Assembly: GCA_963976865.1 (NCBI GenBank)
Contig: CAXBLY010000004.1
Coordinates: forward strand, 161,225-225,224
DNA length: 64,000 nucleotides
Source: UBA1858 sp963976865
Lineage (GTDB): Bacteria; Pseudomonadota; Gammaproteobacteria; UBA4575
Direction of reading: 5' to 3'
Under the pieces are notes generated by a model. The model did no database searches. It saw only the letters and a program-made list of their open reading frames with translations, and had not been told where the DNA came from. Position 1 is the stretch's first letter, and each line of letters begins with the position of its first letter. Shown one piece after another: positions 28,788 to 39,086 of the stretch. A program made the translations under genes and the position numbers.

Positions 28788-30472
28788 ACTGGCTCAGAGA
28801 TTGAACTGTCTTCTGGGGTTGAATTGACCGCAGCACCAGAGCCTTTTTTCAGCGCTCGCCCCTTCCTGGCGGCGTGTACAAATCCGGTAAATAGCGGGTG
28901 GCCGTCTCTGGGGGTTGAGGTGAACTCCGGATGAAACTGGCAACCAATAAACCATGGGTGATTTGCAATCTCAATCACTTCTACCAGCTTGTCATCAATA
29001 GATTTGCCGGTAATTTGCAACCCTGCATTACTTAAACTTGCCATAAATGTATTATTAAATTCATAACGATGACGATGTCTTTCGAGAATTACATCTTCGC
29101 CATACATATTGCGCACCAGAGAGTCTTCTGTCAGTCGGCATTGCTGTGCACCTAGGCGCATTGTACCGCCCAGATCAGAATTGACAGTGCGCTCTTCTAC
29201 GCTGCCATCGCGCTGTTGCCATTCAGTGATTAATGCTATTACCGGGTTCGGCGTATCTTCAAAGAATTCGGTACTGTGTGCCTGCGTCAGGCCTGCCACA
29301 TTACGTGCAAAATCAATTACTGCCACTTGCATTCCAAGGCAGATCCCAAGGTAGGGAATTCCATTTTCACGCGCATACTGCGACGCCATGATCTTCCCTT
29401 CAATGCCGCGCTGACCAAAACCTCCCGGAACCAGTATAGCGTCAGCATCTTTTAGCATATCCACACCATTGACCTCGATTCTCTCGGAGTCAAAGTATTT
29501 GATATTAACCTGTGTACGCGTTTGCGCACCTGCGTGAATCAGTGCTTCATTGAGCGATTTATAGGATTCGGTCAACTCAACATACTTGCCGACCATGTAG
29601 ACATTTACTTCAACCTCAGGGAATTCAATCGCGTGAACTACATCTTTCCAGTCGGACAAATCAGCAGGAGGCAGGTCTAATTCGAATTTTTCCAGGACAA
29701 TATCATCCAGACCCTGAGAATGTAGCCACAATGGAATTTTGTAAATACTCGTCACATCAACCGATGAAATCACGGCTTTTTCATCGACATTAGTGAATAA
29801 GGCAATCTTTTTACGTTCAGTGTCCGGCACCGGTCTTTCGCCTCTGCATAGCAAAATATCCGGTTGAATACCGATTGACCGCAGTTCTTTTACCGAGTGC
29901 TGCGTTGGCTTGGTTTTCAGCTCGCCCGACGCTTTGATGTATGGCACTAGCGTCAAGTGCATATAGATGACATTACTTCTGCCAAGCTCTACGCCTATTT
30001 GGCGAATGGCTTCCATAAATGGTAACGACTCAATGTCACCGACCGTACCGCCAATCTCAACTAATGCAACATCCGCCCCTTCCGAGCCTTTTTTCACTGA
30101 GGCTTTGATTTCATCTGTAATGTGAGGAATTACCTGAACTGTTCCACCCAAGTAGTCACCGCGCCGTTCTTTACGAATCACACTTTCATAAATCTGACCA
30201 GTCGTAAAATTGTTACTGCGCGTTGATCTGAATCGCACGAAGCGCTCGTAATGGCCTAAATCCAGATCTGTTTCTGCACCATCTTCAGTGACATACACTT
30301 CACCGTGCTGAAATGGACTCATTGTGCCGGGATCCACGTTGATATAAGGATCCAGTTTAATCATCGTGACTGTCAGGCCGCGCGCTTCCAGTATTGCGCC
30401 TAGCGAGGCGCTGGCGATGCCCTTACCCAATGAAGAGACCACCCCGCCTGTGATAAAGATGTACCGTGTCAT
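28784..30472 (-). CDS. pyrG: CTP synthase
   Basis: This 562-residue enzyme has the N-terminal amidoligase domain (TGGVVSSLGKGIASASLGAI, LDPYINVDPGTMSPFQHGEV). The C-terminal class I glutamine amidotransferase has its nucleophile Cys in YLGICLGMQ and the His/Glu pair in GCQFHPEFTSTP. It makes CTP from UTP, ATP and glutamine. A C-terminal tail of about 15 residues beyond the usual end is Ser/Glu-rich. It heads the pyrG-kdsA-eno run, 61 bp after tilS. Confidence 0.97.
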   Translation of the reverse strand: MTRYIFITGGVVSSLGKGIASASLGAILEARGLTVTMIKLDPYINVDPGTMSPFQHGEVYVTEDGAETDLDLGHYERFVRFRSTRSNNFTTGQIYESVIRKERRGDYLGGTVQVIPHITDEIKASVKKGSEGADVALVEIGGTVGDIESLPFMEAIRQIGVELGRSNVIYMHLTLVPYIKASGELKTKPTQHSVKELRSIGIQPDILLCRGERPVPDTERKKIALFTNVDEKAVISSVDVTSIYKIPLWLHSQGLDDIVLEKFELDLPPADLSDWKDVVHAIEFPEVEVNVYMVGKYVELTESYKSLNEALIHAGAQTRTQVNIKYFDSERIEVNGVDMLKDADAILVPGGFGQRGIEGKIMASQYARENGIPYLGICLGMQVAVIDFARNVAGLTQAHSTEFFEDTPNPVIALITEWQQRDGSVEERTVNSDLGGTMRLGAQQCRLTEDSLVRNMYGEDVILERHRHRYEFNNTFMASLSNAGLQITGKSIDDKLVEVIEIANHPWFIGCQFHPEFTSTPRDGHPLFTGFVHAARKGRALKKGSGAAVNSTPEDSSISEPV

Positions 30473-30533
30473 CAGTTAAATTCCGATATGCAAGATGGGA
30501 GATTAGAGTACCAAAGCCTGAGGTTAGCCTCAA

Positions 30534-31805
30534 TCAATATCCTTCTCCAATCCAGTATCCCCAGACAAAAATCAGCAATTGTTTATGAAACAGTAAGGGT
30601 ATTCTGTCCCGCACCCATGGTTTAACGCCCTGCTCCTGAAATAGCGTTTTCAATTTTTTTTCACACCCTCGTCCGCGGGGCCGCATGACTTCACCACCAC
30701 GACGAAACCTTACTGTCAGCTGCTCTATATTGCTCAAATTCACGCCAAATTGTTCTAACTGCTCACGTGTTAATGTTAAATCAAGCGAAGGAATTGTAAG
30801 CGTATGTTTTAAATCCCACTCGTAGCTTAATGTTGCATCGTGCGCCATATTCACTTTCTTTAGATAAAGCTGCCCACGATATTTCCTGATTTCATGATCC
30901 TGCCAGCGAATACTCGCTTCGCAATCACTTCGGCTAAGCACAGCATCTTTAATAACCCTGTCCAGCACATTGGCGCTGGGCACGACACATTGCGACTTTC
31001 TGATCCACCAGCGCAGCACATTTTTCATGCGCATATTATCTAATGTTGTCAGTTCTTCAATGCTCAAGCCGTTGTTTTCATCAACGGCTTTGGCTGCATC
31101 AAGCCTGGCCAGGCAATCCAGCATATCTGAAGATTCGCTTTGCCACTGGCTGCTACGCCCGATTGTCTCTCGCAAACCCTGCCACCTTGCGTGCAACAAT
31201 GGCATTATTTCATGACGCAAATAATTTCTGTCGTGACTTAATGAAGTATTTGAAGGATCATCACACCAGTGCAGCTGATTTTGCCTGGCATAGTGTTCTA
31301 TTTCCTGACGTGAAATTTCTATCAGCGGTCGCACAAGTAATGCACTGCCTACCATTCTGCTCTTTGCACAGCCTGCCAAGCCTTTAATACCTGCTCCACG
31401 AAAAAGCTGTAGCAGAACAGTTTCAATTTGATCGTCTGCATGATGCGCGGTGAGCAATACATCTTCTGCACTCAGTGTTTTTTCAAATGCCTGATAACGC
31501 GCTTCGCGTGCCGCGCCTTCCAGACCGTACTGGCCATACTGCTGAATATCTACGCGAATAGTGTCAATATGAATATCAAGTTTTCTGCATTGATCAATAC
31601 AGAATTGTGCCCATTGTTGGGAATCAGCATGAATCTGGTGATCGATATGTATTGCTTTTAACGAATGACCACTCTGCTGGCAGACAATACTCGCGGCCTG
31701 TAAAAGTACTGTGGAATCTATACCTCCACTATAAGCAATACTGATCTGTTGATTTACATCAATGTGTGAAAGACATTCCTGCAGCTTACTTACAATGACA
31801 GACAT
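30534..31805 (-). CDS. tilS: tRNA(Ile)-lysidine synthase
   Basis: This 423-residue N-type ATP pyrophosphatase has the PP-loop SGGIDS at 26-31 (AYSGGIDSTVLL), then the typical LTAHHADDQIETVLLQLFRGAGIKGLAG. Smaller TilS C-terminal domains end with RFRRGGEVMRPRGRGCEKKLKTLF. It converts cytidine 34 of the CAU-anticodon tRNA-Ile to lysidine. It lies between accA (15 bp upstream) and pyrG, as in Pseudomonas. Confidence 0.95.
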   Translation of the reverse strand: MSVIVSKLQECLSHIDVNQQISIAYSGGIDSTVLLQAASIVCQQSGHSLKAIHIDHQIHADSQQWAQFCIDQCRKLDIHIDTIRVDIQQYGQYGLEGAAREARYQAFEKTLSAEDVLLTAHHADDQIETVLLQLFRGAGIKGLAGCAKSRMVGSALLVRPLIEISRQEIEHYARQNQLHWCDDPSNTSLSHDRNYLRHEIMPLLHARWQGLRETIGRSSQWQSESSDMLDCLARLDAAKAVDENNGLSIEELTTLDNMRMKNVLRWWIRKSQCVVPSANVLDRVIKDAVLSRSDCEASIRWQDHEIRKYRGQLYLKKVNMAHDATLSYEWDLKHTLTIPSLDLTLTREQLEQFGVNLSNIEQLTVRFRRGGEVMRPRGRGCEKKLKTLFQEQGVKPWVRDRIPLLFHKQLLIFVWGYWIGEGY

Positions 31806-31820
31806 ACACTGTCAGTAGAG

Positions 31821-32777
31821 CTAGTCTTTAAAGACGCCGTATGACGTGAGTCGCTCAAATCTGGCTTCTATTAGATCGTGGGTGTTAATTTTCGTTAAAC
31901 GAGCCAGGTTTTCACTCAGTGAAGCTCTCATATTTTCACAAGTTGTCTCTAAATCTCTATGTGCGCCACTCGTGGGTTCCTTAATGATTTCATCAACCAA
32001 ATTCAGCTCTAGCAGTCGACCAGAAGTAATCCCCAGTGTCTCTGCGGCATCTTCTGCCTTATCTGCATTTTTCCACAGTATTGATGCACAGCCTTCGGGT
32101 GAGATAACCGAATAAGTGCTGTAACTCAGCATTGATAAATGATCACCAACACCAATCGCCAGTGCGCCTCCCGAACCACCTTCGCCAATAACGTTACAGA
32201 CTATCGGCGTCTTTAATTCCGCCATTCGATAAAGATTACGGGCAATCGCCTGTGCCTGACCACGCTCTTCAGCGCCTACCCCTGGATAGGCACCGGGCGT
32301 ATCGATGAACGTCACGATTGGCATCTGAAACTTTTCTGCCATTTCCATAATACGTAACGCTTTACGATAGCCTTCCGGTCTTGGCATGCCAAAATTTCTT
32401 TCAAGATTTTCTTTGGTACTTCTACCTTTTTGATGCCCTATGACTGCGATCGAACGGCCTTCAAATTTTGCAATGCCGCAGACAATGGCGGCATCATCAG
32501 AATAGGCACGATCACCATGCAATTCCTCAAAATCTGTAAATAGTTTTTCCACGTAATCCAGGGTATAGGGACGACGAGGGTGACGTGCAATCTGGGCAAC
32601 CTGCCAGGCAGACAAGTCTTTAAAAATTGATTCAGTCAACGCACGACTTTTTGCTTCCAGCTTGGCAATTTCATCTCCGAGCTGCATTTCATTGTCTGAC
32701 TCAACTCGACGGAGCTCGTTGATTTTTGCTTCTAACTCAGCAATTGGTTGTTCAAAATCCAGATAATCAGAAACCAT
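31821..32777 (-). CDS. accA: Acetyl-CoA carboxylase carboxyltransferase subunit alpha
   Basis: This 318-residue protein matches AccA (319 in E. coli). It has an N-terminal helical region (PIAELEAKINELRR) and a crotonase-like core with RHPRRPYTLDY, FIDTPGAYPGVGAEERGQ and GEGGSGGALAIGVGD. With AccD it transfers carboxyl from carboxybiotin to acetyl-CoA, the first step of fatty acid synthesis. Position dnaE-accA-tilS is conserved. Confidence 0.97.
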   Translation of the reverse strand: MVSDYLDFEQPIAELEAKINELRRVESDNEMQLGDEIAKLEAKSRALTESIFKDLSAWQVAQIARHPRRPYTLDYVEKLFTDFEELHGDRAYSDDAAIVCGIAKFEGRSIAVIGHQKGRSTKENLERNFGMPRPEGYRKALRIMEMAEKFQMPIVTFIDTPGAYPGVGAEERGQAQAIARNLYRMAELKTPIVCNVIGEGGSGGALAIGVGDHLSMLSYSTYSVISPEGCASILWKNADKAEDAAETLGITSGRLLELNLVDEIIKEPTSGAHRDLETTCENMRASLSENLARLTKINTHDLIEARFERLTSYGVFKD

Positions 32778-32868
32778 AGGTGTTTATATTCATTAAATTT
32801 TTCGCATTATAGTCGGACTCAGCGACGTTTGCAGAAAAGTGTCAAGAAAACCAGCAAATAAGGCATAC

Positions 32869-35800
32869 TTAATAAACCACTCTTGCGCTTATCACGCCAT
32901 CCAGGCTCGAAAGTCTGCGTAGCAGATCACGCTCAGGAACCGCGTTCCATTGTTCGCCAAGCTGAAATTTAGCCTCACCCTGTGCTGTTTGATATTGAAT
33001 CAGTACTTTACAGTTGCCTCCACGATAAGGCTTTAGGGTGGCTTCAAGATCAGCGATCAATGAGCCCTTTTTTCCTTCTGCACTGATGCTAATCACGATG
33101 CCTTTGCCATAATCAATTCGCGCATCATCCAGACGTGTAATTTCTTTGGCGCGAACCCGGGGCTTACCATTATAGTCATCAATACTGATCACGCCATCAA
33201 CGATCAATATTTGATCTTTCACGATATGATGTTTAAATTGACTATAGGCATCTGCAAATACCGCCACATGCATGCGGGCAGTATTATCATCCAGGGTTAA
33301 AAATGCAATTCGTCCTGATGGACTATTACGAAGGCGCAAATCCATTAATAACCCACCCACTTTAATCGTGTTGGCGTCTTTGTTTCTATAACTGGTATCG
33401 ACCGGAGCAATTGGTTGCGCCAAGCGTTCTTTTAGCGTCTTACCAACCAGGCTCGCAAGCTCGTCACGATACTGGTCGACTGGGTGACCTGAAAAATACA
33501 GCCCCAGCGTTTCACGTTCAGCAGCAAGCAAGAAATCCTCATCCCATTCCGGTTTTTCTTCAATCACTCCTTCACGCGCGACAACCTGTCCCCCGCCGAA
33601 CATATCATTCTGACCAATGTCATCGTTACGATGATGTTGTTCTGCAGTCTGCATCGCTCGAGGCAGATGATGCATTAATGTCGCACGCGTATGACCACAG
33701 GAATCCAGTCCACCGGAACGAATCATGGCTTCCATGCTGCGACGATTAAATTTTTGTGTTTCCAGACGCATGCAAAAATCATTAAGTGATTTATATACTC
33801 CATGCTTCTCACGTTCCTGCACCAGCGATTCAATGGCGGCTTCACCAACACCCTTGATCGCACCTAAACCATAAACAATTTTCTGATCCTTTGTGACTGT
33901 GAACCCATAATGGGAAGCATTAGCACATGGAGGGAGAACTTCCAGTCCCATGGTTTTACACTCTTCTCGCAAATGAACTACTTTATCGGTGTTATCCATA
34001 TCAGCCGACAATACTGACGCCATAAATTCAGCAGGATAATGTGCTTTAAGCCAGGCAGTTTGATACGAAAGCATGGCGTATGCCACAGAATGTGATTTAT
34101 TAAACCCATAACCCGCAAACTTTTCCATAAGGTCAAAAATGTAGTTTGCATTGCTATCTTCTACATTTCTTTCAGTAGCTCCCTTAACAAAGATGGCACG
34201 CTGTTTTGCCATCTCTTCCGCTTTCTTTTTACCCATGGCACGACGCAACAGGTCAGCACCACCCAGTGAGTAACCTGCCAGCACCTGGGCAATCTGCATC
34301 ACCTGCTCCTGATACAAAATGACTCCATAAGTTTCGTTAAGTATCGCTTCAAGATCCGGGTGAGGATACTCAACTAACGCACCGTGTTTACGGTCAATAA
34401 AATCATCCACCATACCTGACTGCAAAGGACCTGGCCGGTACAGGGCAACCAGCGCGACAATATCATCAAACTTATCAGGCTTTAAACGGCCCAAAATATC
34501 TTTTAATCCGTCAGATTCCAGTTGAAAAACGGCAGTGGTTTGCTGGTTTTGCAACAAAGTATAAGTAGCTTCATCGTCTAACGGTAAAGCGTTTATATCT
34601 ACTGGAGGTTTATTTTCTTTAGCTAATCGCGCATTCACCTTATCCAGTGTTCGGTCGATAATGGTCAGTGTTCGCAGACCAAGGAAGTCAAATTTAACCA
34701 GACCGATTGCTTCTACATCATCTTTATCTAGCTGAGTAACAACATTGGCGCCGCCCGCCTCACAGTAAAGAGGCGTAAAATCAGTCAATTTCGAAGGCGC
34801 AATTACCACTCCACCCGCATGCTTGCCCGCATTACGAGCCAGGCCTTCAAGCTGTAACGCCATATCAATCAGTGTGCGTACTTCTTCTTCCTCATCCACC
34901 ATTTGCTTGAAGTCTTTCTCACGCTCCAGTGCTTTTTTTAAAGTCATACCGACTTCAAAAGGCACCATTTTAGCGATTCGATCAACAAAGCCATACGGAT
35001 GACCCAACACACGCCCCACATCACGCACCACCGCTTTTGCCGCCATGGTGCCATAGGTAATAATCTGGCTGACTTTTTCCCGGCCGTAACGTGTAGCGAC
35101 GTAATCAATCACACGATCGCGACCAGCCATACAGAAGTCGATATCAAAGTCAGGCATTGATACCCGCTCTGGATTCAGGAAACGTTCAAACAACAGGTCG
35201 TACTCAAGCGGATCAATATCTGTGATGCCTAACACATAAGCCACCAGAGAACCCGCACCGGAACCACGACCTGGGCCCACCGGCACACCATTTTCACGCG
35301 CCCATTTAGTGAAGTCAGACACAATAAGGAAATAGCCCGGGTAGCCCATGCGCTCTATAACATCAAGCTCTACCTGCAAACGTTGCTCGTAAGCTTCCAG
35401 GTCAACCGTTTCACGTGACGATTTAATTCTTTCCAGTCGATTCTGCAATCCGAGTCTGGATTGTTCACGCAGAAATTCATCAGTAGTAAGTTCACCTGTA
35501 GGGAATTCAGGCAAAACATTTTTACCAAATTCCAGTCGCACATTACAGCGCTTGGCGATTTCTATTGTATTTGAAATAGCGGAGGGAACGTCTTCGTATA
35601 AAGTTACCATTTCCTCTACCGGACGCAGATACTGTTGTTCACTGTAAGTCCTTGCTCGACGGGGATCTGACAACACGCGGCCCTGATTAATACACACCCG
35701 TACCTCATGTGCTTCATATTCATCTGACGTTAAAAATCTTACATCGTTAGTTGCAACTACGGGCAGATGACTTTTCTGCGCAATCTCCAGGGCACGTTCA

Positions 35801-36339
35801 TTATAAACATCTTCACCTTCTCGCCCTGTTCTTTGCAGCTCTATATAAAAACGGTCTGAAAATTTCTGCTTCCACTGCTCAACACACTTATCAATACGTG
35901 CAGTATCTTGCTTTAGAATCAATTTACCCAGATCACCATCACGTCCACCTGACAATACAATCAGACCCTGATTAAACTCATCAATCCAGTTTCTATCGAT
36001 AGTCGGTTGCCCACCATGTTGTCCTTCCAGATAGGCACGTGTTAGTAGCTCAGTTAAATTGCGATAACCTGTGTTATTCATACACAGTAAGCCAATACGA
36101 TATCGCTCTTTTAAGTCCGGATCTGAAATTAATACATCTGCACCAATTATAGGTTTCACACCGTGAGAAATTGCTGCCCGATAAAATTTCACCAGGGCAA
36201 ACAGATTTGAGAAATCGGTTAATGCGACGGCAGGCATTTCCAGCTCAGACACCTTGCGCATTAAGGCAGGGATGCGCACCAGCCCATCCACAATGGAGAA
36301 CTCACTATGCAAACGCAAATGGACGAATTGCGGATTCAT
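32869..36339 (-). CDS. dnaE: DNA polymerase III subunit alpha
   Basis: This 1156-residue replicative polymerase starts with a PHP domain (FVHLRLHSEFSIVDGLVRI). Its catalytic palm has the acidic motif PDFDIDF (Asp397, Asp399, Asp401). Then come the helix-hairpin-helix region (YGLGAIKGVGEAAIESL), an OB domain (KVGGLLMDLRLR) and the C-terminal tau-binding region. Length matches DnaE1 (1160 in E. coli). It overlaps the rnhB stop by 4 bp. Confidence 0.97.
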   Translation of the reverse strand: MNPQFVHLRLHSEFSIVDGLVRIPALMRKVSELEMPAVALTDFSNLFALVKFYRAAISHGVKPIIGADVLISDPDLKERYRIGLLCMNNTGYRNLTELLTRAYLEGQHGGQPTIDRNWIDEFNQGLIVLSGGRDGDLGKLILKQDTARIDKCVEQWKQKFSDRFYIELQRTGREGEDVYNERALEIAQKSHLPVVATNDVRFLTSDEYEAHEVRVCINQGRVLSDPRRARTYSEQQYLRPVEEMVTLYEDVPSAISNTIEIAKRCNVRLEFGKNVLPEFPTGELTTDEFLREQSRLGLQNRLERIKSSRETVDLEAYEQRLQVELDVIERMGYPGYFLIVSDFTKWARENGVPVGPGRGSGAGSLVAYVLGITDIDPLEYDLLFERFLNPERVSMPDFDIDFCMAGRDRVIDYVATRYGREKVSQIITYGTMAAKAVVRDVGRVLGHPYGFVDRIAKMVPFEVGMTLKKALEREKDFKQMVDEEEEVRTLIDMALQLEGLARNAGKHAGGVVIAPSKLTDFTPLYCEAGGANVVTQLDKDDVEAIGLVKFDFLGLRTLTIIDRTLDKVNARLAKENKPPVDINALPLDDEATYTLLQNQQTTAVFQLESDGLKDILGRLKPDKFDDIVALVALYRPGPLQSGMVDDFIDRKHGALVEYPHPDLEAILNETYGVILYQEQVMQIAQVLAGYSLGGADLLRRAMGKKKAEEMAKQRAIFVKGATERNVEDSNANYIFDLMEKFAGYGFNKSHSVAYAMLSYQTAWLKAHYPAEFMASVLSADMDNTDKVVHLREECKTMGLEVLPPCANASHYGFTVTKDQKIVYGLGAIKGVGEAAIESLVQEREKHGVYKSLNDFCMRLETQKFNRRSMEAMIRSGGLDSCGHTRATLMHHLPRAMQTAEQHHRNDDIGQNDMFGGGQVVAREGVIEEKPEWDEDFLLAAERETLGLYFSGHPVDQYRDELASLVGKTLKERLAQPIAPVDTSYRNKDANTIKVGGLLMDLRLRNSPSGRIAFLTLDDNTARMHVAVFADAYSQFKHHIVKDQILIVDGVISIDDYNGKPRVRAKEITRLDDARIDYGKGIVISISAEGKKGSLIADLEATLKPYRGGNCKVLIQYQTAQGEAKFQLGEQWNAVPERDLLRRLSSLDGVISARVVY

Positions 36340-36977
36340 TTCAGTACGCTGGCAACCGGTTTAAAGCTTCGACGATGGTGTCTGCATGGACCATACTGCC
36401 TGAGCGCATCAATATGGAATGTAGTTGGATAGCCTTTATGCCGGGCAAAGCCATATTGCGGATATGACTCATCCAGCTCACACATTTCTAAATCCCGGGA
36501 TACTTTAGCCAGTATTGAAGCAGCACTGATAACGGGTACATGCTGATCACCTTTGATAATCGCATATGATTGCACCGACAATTCGGGACCATATTTCCCA
36601 TCTACCAGCACCAACTCAGGCACTAGTGATATTCCTTCAAACGCTCGCTTCATTGCCAGCAGACTTGCATTAAATATATTGTATTGATCGATTTCTTCAG
36701 GCTCACAACGACCAATCGCCCAGGCCAATGCGTTTTTCTTGATGTCAGTCGCGCATATATCCCGTTGTTTGGGCGTTAACATTTTCGAATCTTTAAGTCC
36801 CATCCATTCGTGAGCATCCCCAAGCACCACTGCAGCCGCCACCACTGGGCCTGCAAGTGGCCCGCGTCCCACTTCATCAATGCCAACACAGGAATTGATA
36901 TCAACCTGTATATCGGCGAATTTGATCACATTAGAATGCTTTTTAATCAAGTGTCTTTTTTGCTCGATGATGCCCAT
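36336..36977 (-). CDS. rnhB: Ribonuclease HII
   Basis: This 213-residue protein has the catalytic DEVGRGPLAGPVVAAAV block (Asp34, Glu35), with later acidic residues in LVDGKYGPEL and the family end HIDALRQYGPCRHHRRSF. It cuts RNA in RNA-DNA hybrids and single ribonucleotides in DNA. The first 25 residues extend beyond most homologues, so a later start is possible. It overlaps dnaE by 4 bp and is divergent from the gnnA-like gene across 55 bp. Confidence 0.95.
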   Translation of the reverse strand: MGIIEQKRHLIKKHSNVIKFADIQVDINSCVGIDEVGRGPLAGPVVAAAVVLGDAHEWMGLKDSKMLTPKQRDICATDIKKNALAWAIGRCEPEEIDQYNIFNASLLAMKRAFEGISLVPELVLVDGKYGPELSVQSYAIIKGDQHVPVISAASILAKVSRDLEMCELDESYPQYGFARHKGYPTTFHIDALRQYGPCRHHRRSFKPVASVLK

Positions 36978-37032
36978 ATTTGAGCTGGAGGACGTATACT
37001 GCGAGGTTTTTATAATACAGAATTTTAGTTGA

Positions 37033-37962
37033 ATGGGAATTGTGAATATAGCGGTAATTGGCGCAGGCTATCTGGGTAAATTTCATGCTCAAAAGTATGC
37101 TGCTCTAGAGAATTGTCACCTGGCAGGCCTGATAGACAAGGATTCTGCCACTCTGGATGAGATGACTAATTTATATCCGGATGCTAAAGTAAGTGACGAT
37201 TTTCATACATTAATTGCGGATATTGATGCCGTCAGCATTGTTACATCCACACCCTCGCATTATGAAATAGCCAAACAGTTCTTGTCACAGGGTAAACATG
37301 TGCTACTCGAAAAGCCCATGACTTCGACCTCACAACAGGCAGAAGAGCTTATTAAGATTGCTGAAGACAACCACTGTATCCTGCAAATTGGCCATATTGA
37401 GCGCTTCAATCCTACTGTACTCGCGATGGATGAACATATGCGGCAACCCAGATTCATAGAATCCCAGCGCCTGTCTCCATTCAAAGAACGCGGCACTGAC
37501 GTAAATGTTGTTCTTGATTTGATGATACATGATATCGATATTATTCTAAGTATTGTTAAATCTGATATTGAATCTATTCAGGCATCAGGAATGAGCGTAC
37601 TTTCCGATGACATAGACATCGCTAACGCACGCATTACTTTCGTCAATAACTGTGTTGCCAATGTCACTGCAAGTCGAGTCAGCAACAAAAGTGAACGCAA
37701 ACTTCGCCTTTTTCAGGGGAATGCATACTTCTCTGCGGACCTTGGAATTCACGAGTTAAAAATGTACACGCGAGAAAATAACGAAATTAGCGCACAAAGC
37801 TTTAAATTTGATAAATCCGATGCTTTGTTAACCGAGATCACCCACTTTTTGGACTGTATTCAGAATAATACTAAACCCCTTGTCTCTGGCATTGATGGCT
37901 TGCGTGCGTTACGCACCGCCAATCAAATCGCCAAGACAATTCAACTTCATAACACCAAGTAA
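37033..37962 (+). CDS. gnnA: Gfo/Idh/MocA-family oxidoreductase, probable UDP-GlcNAc 3-dehydrogenase GnnA
   Basis: This 309-residue NAD(P)-binding protein has the Rossmann motif VIGAGYLGKFH (8-18), EKP at 93-95 (VLLEKPMTST) and the catalytic-region His166-Asp167 (LMIHDIDI), all typical of Gfo/Idh sugar dehydrogenases. It sits next to a DegT aminotransferase and lpxB, facing lpxA. That is the context of GnnA, which oxidises C3 of UDP-GlcNAc so that GnnB can aminate it for lipid A. WlbA-type O-antigen enzymes are related alternatives, but the lpx context favours GnnA. ATG 37033 is used; GTG at 37042 is possible. Confidence 0.75.
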   Translation: MGIVNIAVIGAGYLGKFHAQKYAALENCHLAGLIDKDSATLDEMTNLYPDAKVSDDFHTLIADIDAVSIVTSTPSHYEIAKQFLSQGKHVLLEKPMTSTSQQAEELIKIAEDNHCILQIGHIERFNPTVLAMDEHMRQPRFIESQRLSPFKERGTDVNVVLDLMIHDIDIILSIVKSDIESIQASGMSVLSDDIDIANARITFVNNCVANVTASRVSNKSERKLRLFQGNAYFSADLGIHELKMYTRENNEISAQSFKFDKSDALLTEITHFLDCIQNNTKPLVSGIDGLRALRTANQIAKTIQLHNTK

Positions 37963-37967
37963 TTAAT

Positions 37968-39074
37968 ATGAATTCAACACCGATCCCAATGGTTGATTTG
38001 AGTCTGCAATATCAATCAATTAAAACTGAAATCCAGAATGCTTTAAATGAAACTCTGGAAAATACGGCATTCATTATGGGCCCAAATGTTCATGCCCTGG
38101 AAGATGAAGTGTCTGATTATCTGGGAATCAAGCATTCTATTAGCTGCTCATCAGGCACCGATGCCCTGCACCTGGCATTGCGCGCATTAGGCATTGGGCC
38201 CGGCGACGAAGTTATTTGTCCTTCATTTACATTTGCCGCAACTGCTGAAGCAATTTGTTATGTAGGGGCAACACCCGTATTTGCTGACATTGACCCTGTC
38301 ACGTTAAACATTGACCCTGTCTGTATCAAAAACGCTATCAGCGAAAATACTCGTGCGATCATTGCAGTGCATTTATTTGGCTTGACTGCTGATATCGACG
38401 AAATCAAGTCGATTATTAAAGGCAAAGATATATTTTTAGTAGAAGACTGTGCCCAATCATTTGGCGCCAGCTATAAAGGAAACAAAACAGGGACATTAGG
38501 TGATGTTAGCTGTTTTAGCTTTTTTCCAAGCAAAAACCTCGGCTGCTATGGCGATGGAGGAATGATTAGCACTGCTGACGACAGACTCGCGGAAACGCTG
38601 AAATTATTACGCAATCACGGAAGCCCTGTAAGATACGAACATACAATTGTAGGTTACAACAGTCGCCTGGATGAAATGCAGGCCGCTATATTACGCATTA
38701 AGCTAAAACGTATCGATCAATATAATCAGCAACGACATGCAAATGCGTCGAGATATACACACGCACTCACAGATTTAGGCATAACCACTCCAAACGAATC
38801 GTCAGACAGTGTTCATGTCTATCACCAATACACAATTCAGGATTCAAACAGAGACAAAATACATTCCGCACTCAGCGAACAAAACATTGCATCAGCAATT
38901 TATTACCCCAAGGGCCTGCATCAACAAACTGCTTTTACAAATAACAAACCACCTGTATCACTCCCTGTTACCGAAAAAGTATCCGCCAATTGTCTTTCAC
39001 TGCCTATGTATCCAGAACTGTCATCAGAGCAGATTGATAGAATTATCGGCGTTATCAAACAGCATAATGGATAA
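37968..39074 (+). CDS. gnnB: DegT/DnrJ/EryC1 aminotransferase, probable GnnB
   Basis: This 368-residue PLP enzyme has the sugar aminotransferase signature: SSGTDALHLALRALGIGPGD (61-80), VEDCAQSFGA with Asp160, and the PLP lysine Lys189 in FSFFPSKNLGCYGDGG. It starts 5 bp after the gnnA stop and is followed by lpxB after 12 bp, so the three form one operon. Expected reaction: glutamate-dependent amination of the 3-keto sugar from GnnA to UDP-GlcNAc3N, which LpxA then acylates on nitrogen. The family is certain; the substrate is inferred from context. Confidence 0.75.
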   Translation: MNSTPIPMVDLSLQYQSIKTEIQNALNETLENTAFIMGPNVHALEDEVSDYLGIKHSISCSSGTDALHLALRALGIGPGDEVICPSFTFAATAEAICYVGATPVFADIDPVTLNIDPVCIKNAISENTRAIIAVHLFGLTADIDEIKSIIKGKDIFLVEDCAQSFGASYKGNKTGTLGDVSCFSFFPSKNLGCYGDGGMISTADDRLAETLKLLRNHGSPVRYEHTIVGYNSRLDEMQAAILRIKLKRIDQYNQQRHANASRYTHALTDLGITTPNESSDSVHVYHQYTIQDSNRDKIHSALSEQNIASAIYYPKGLHQQTAFTNNKPPVSLPVTEKVSANCLSLPMYPELSSEQIDRIIGVIKQHNG

Positions 39075-39086
39075 CAGAAACAACTA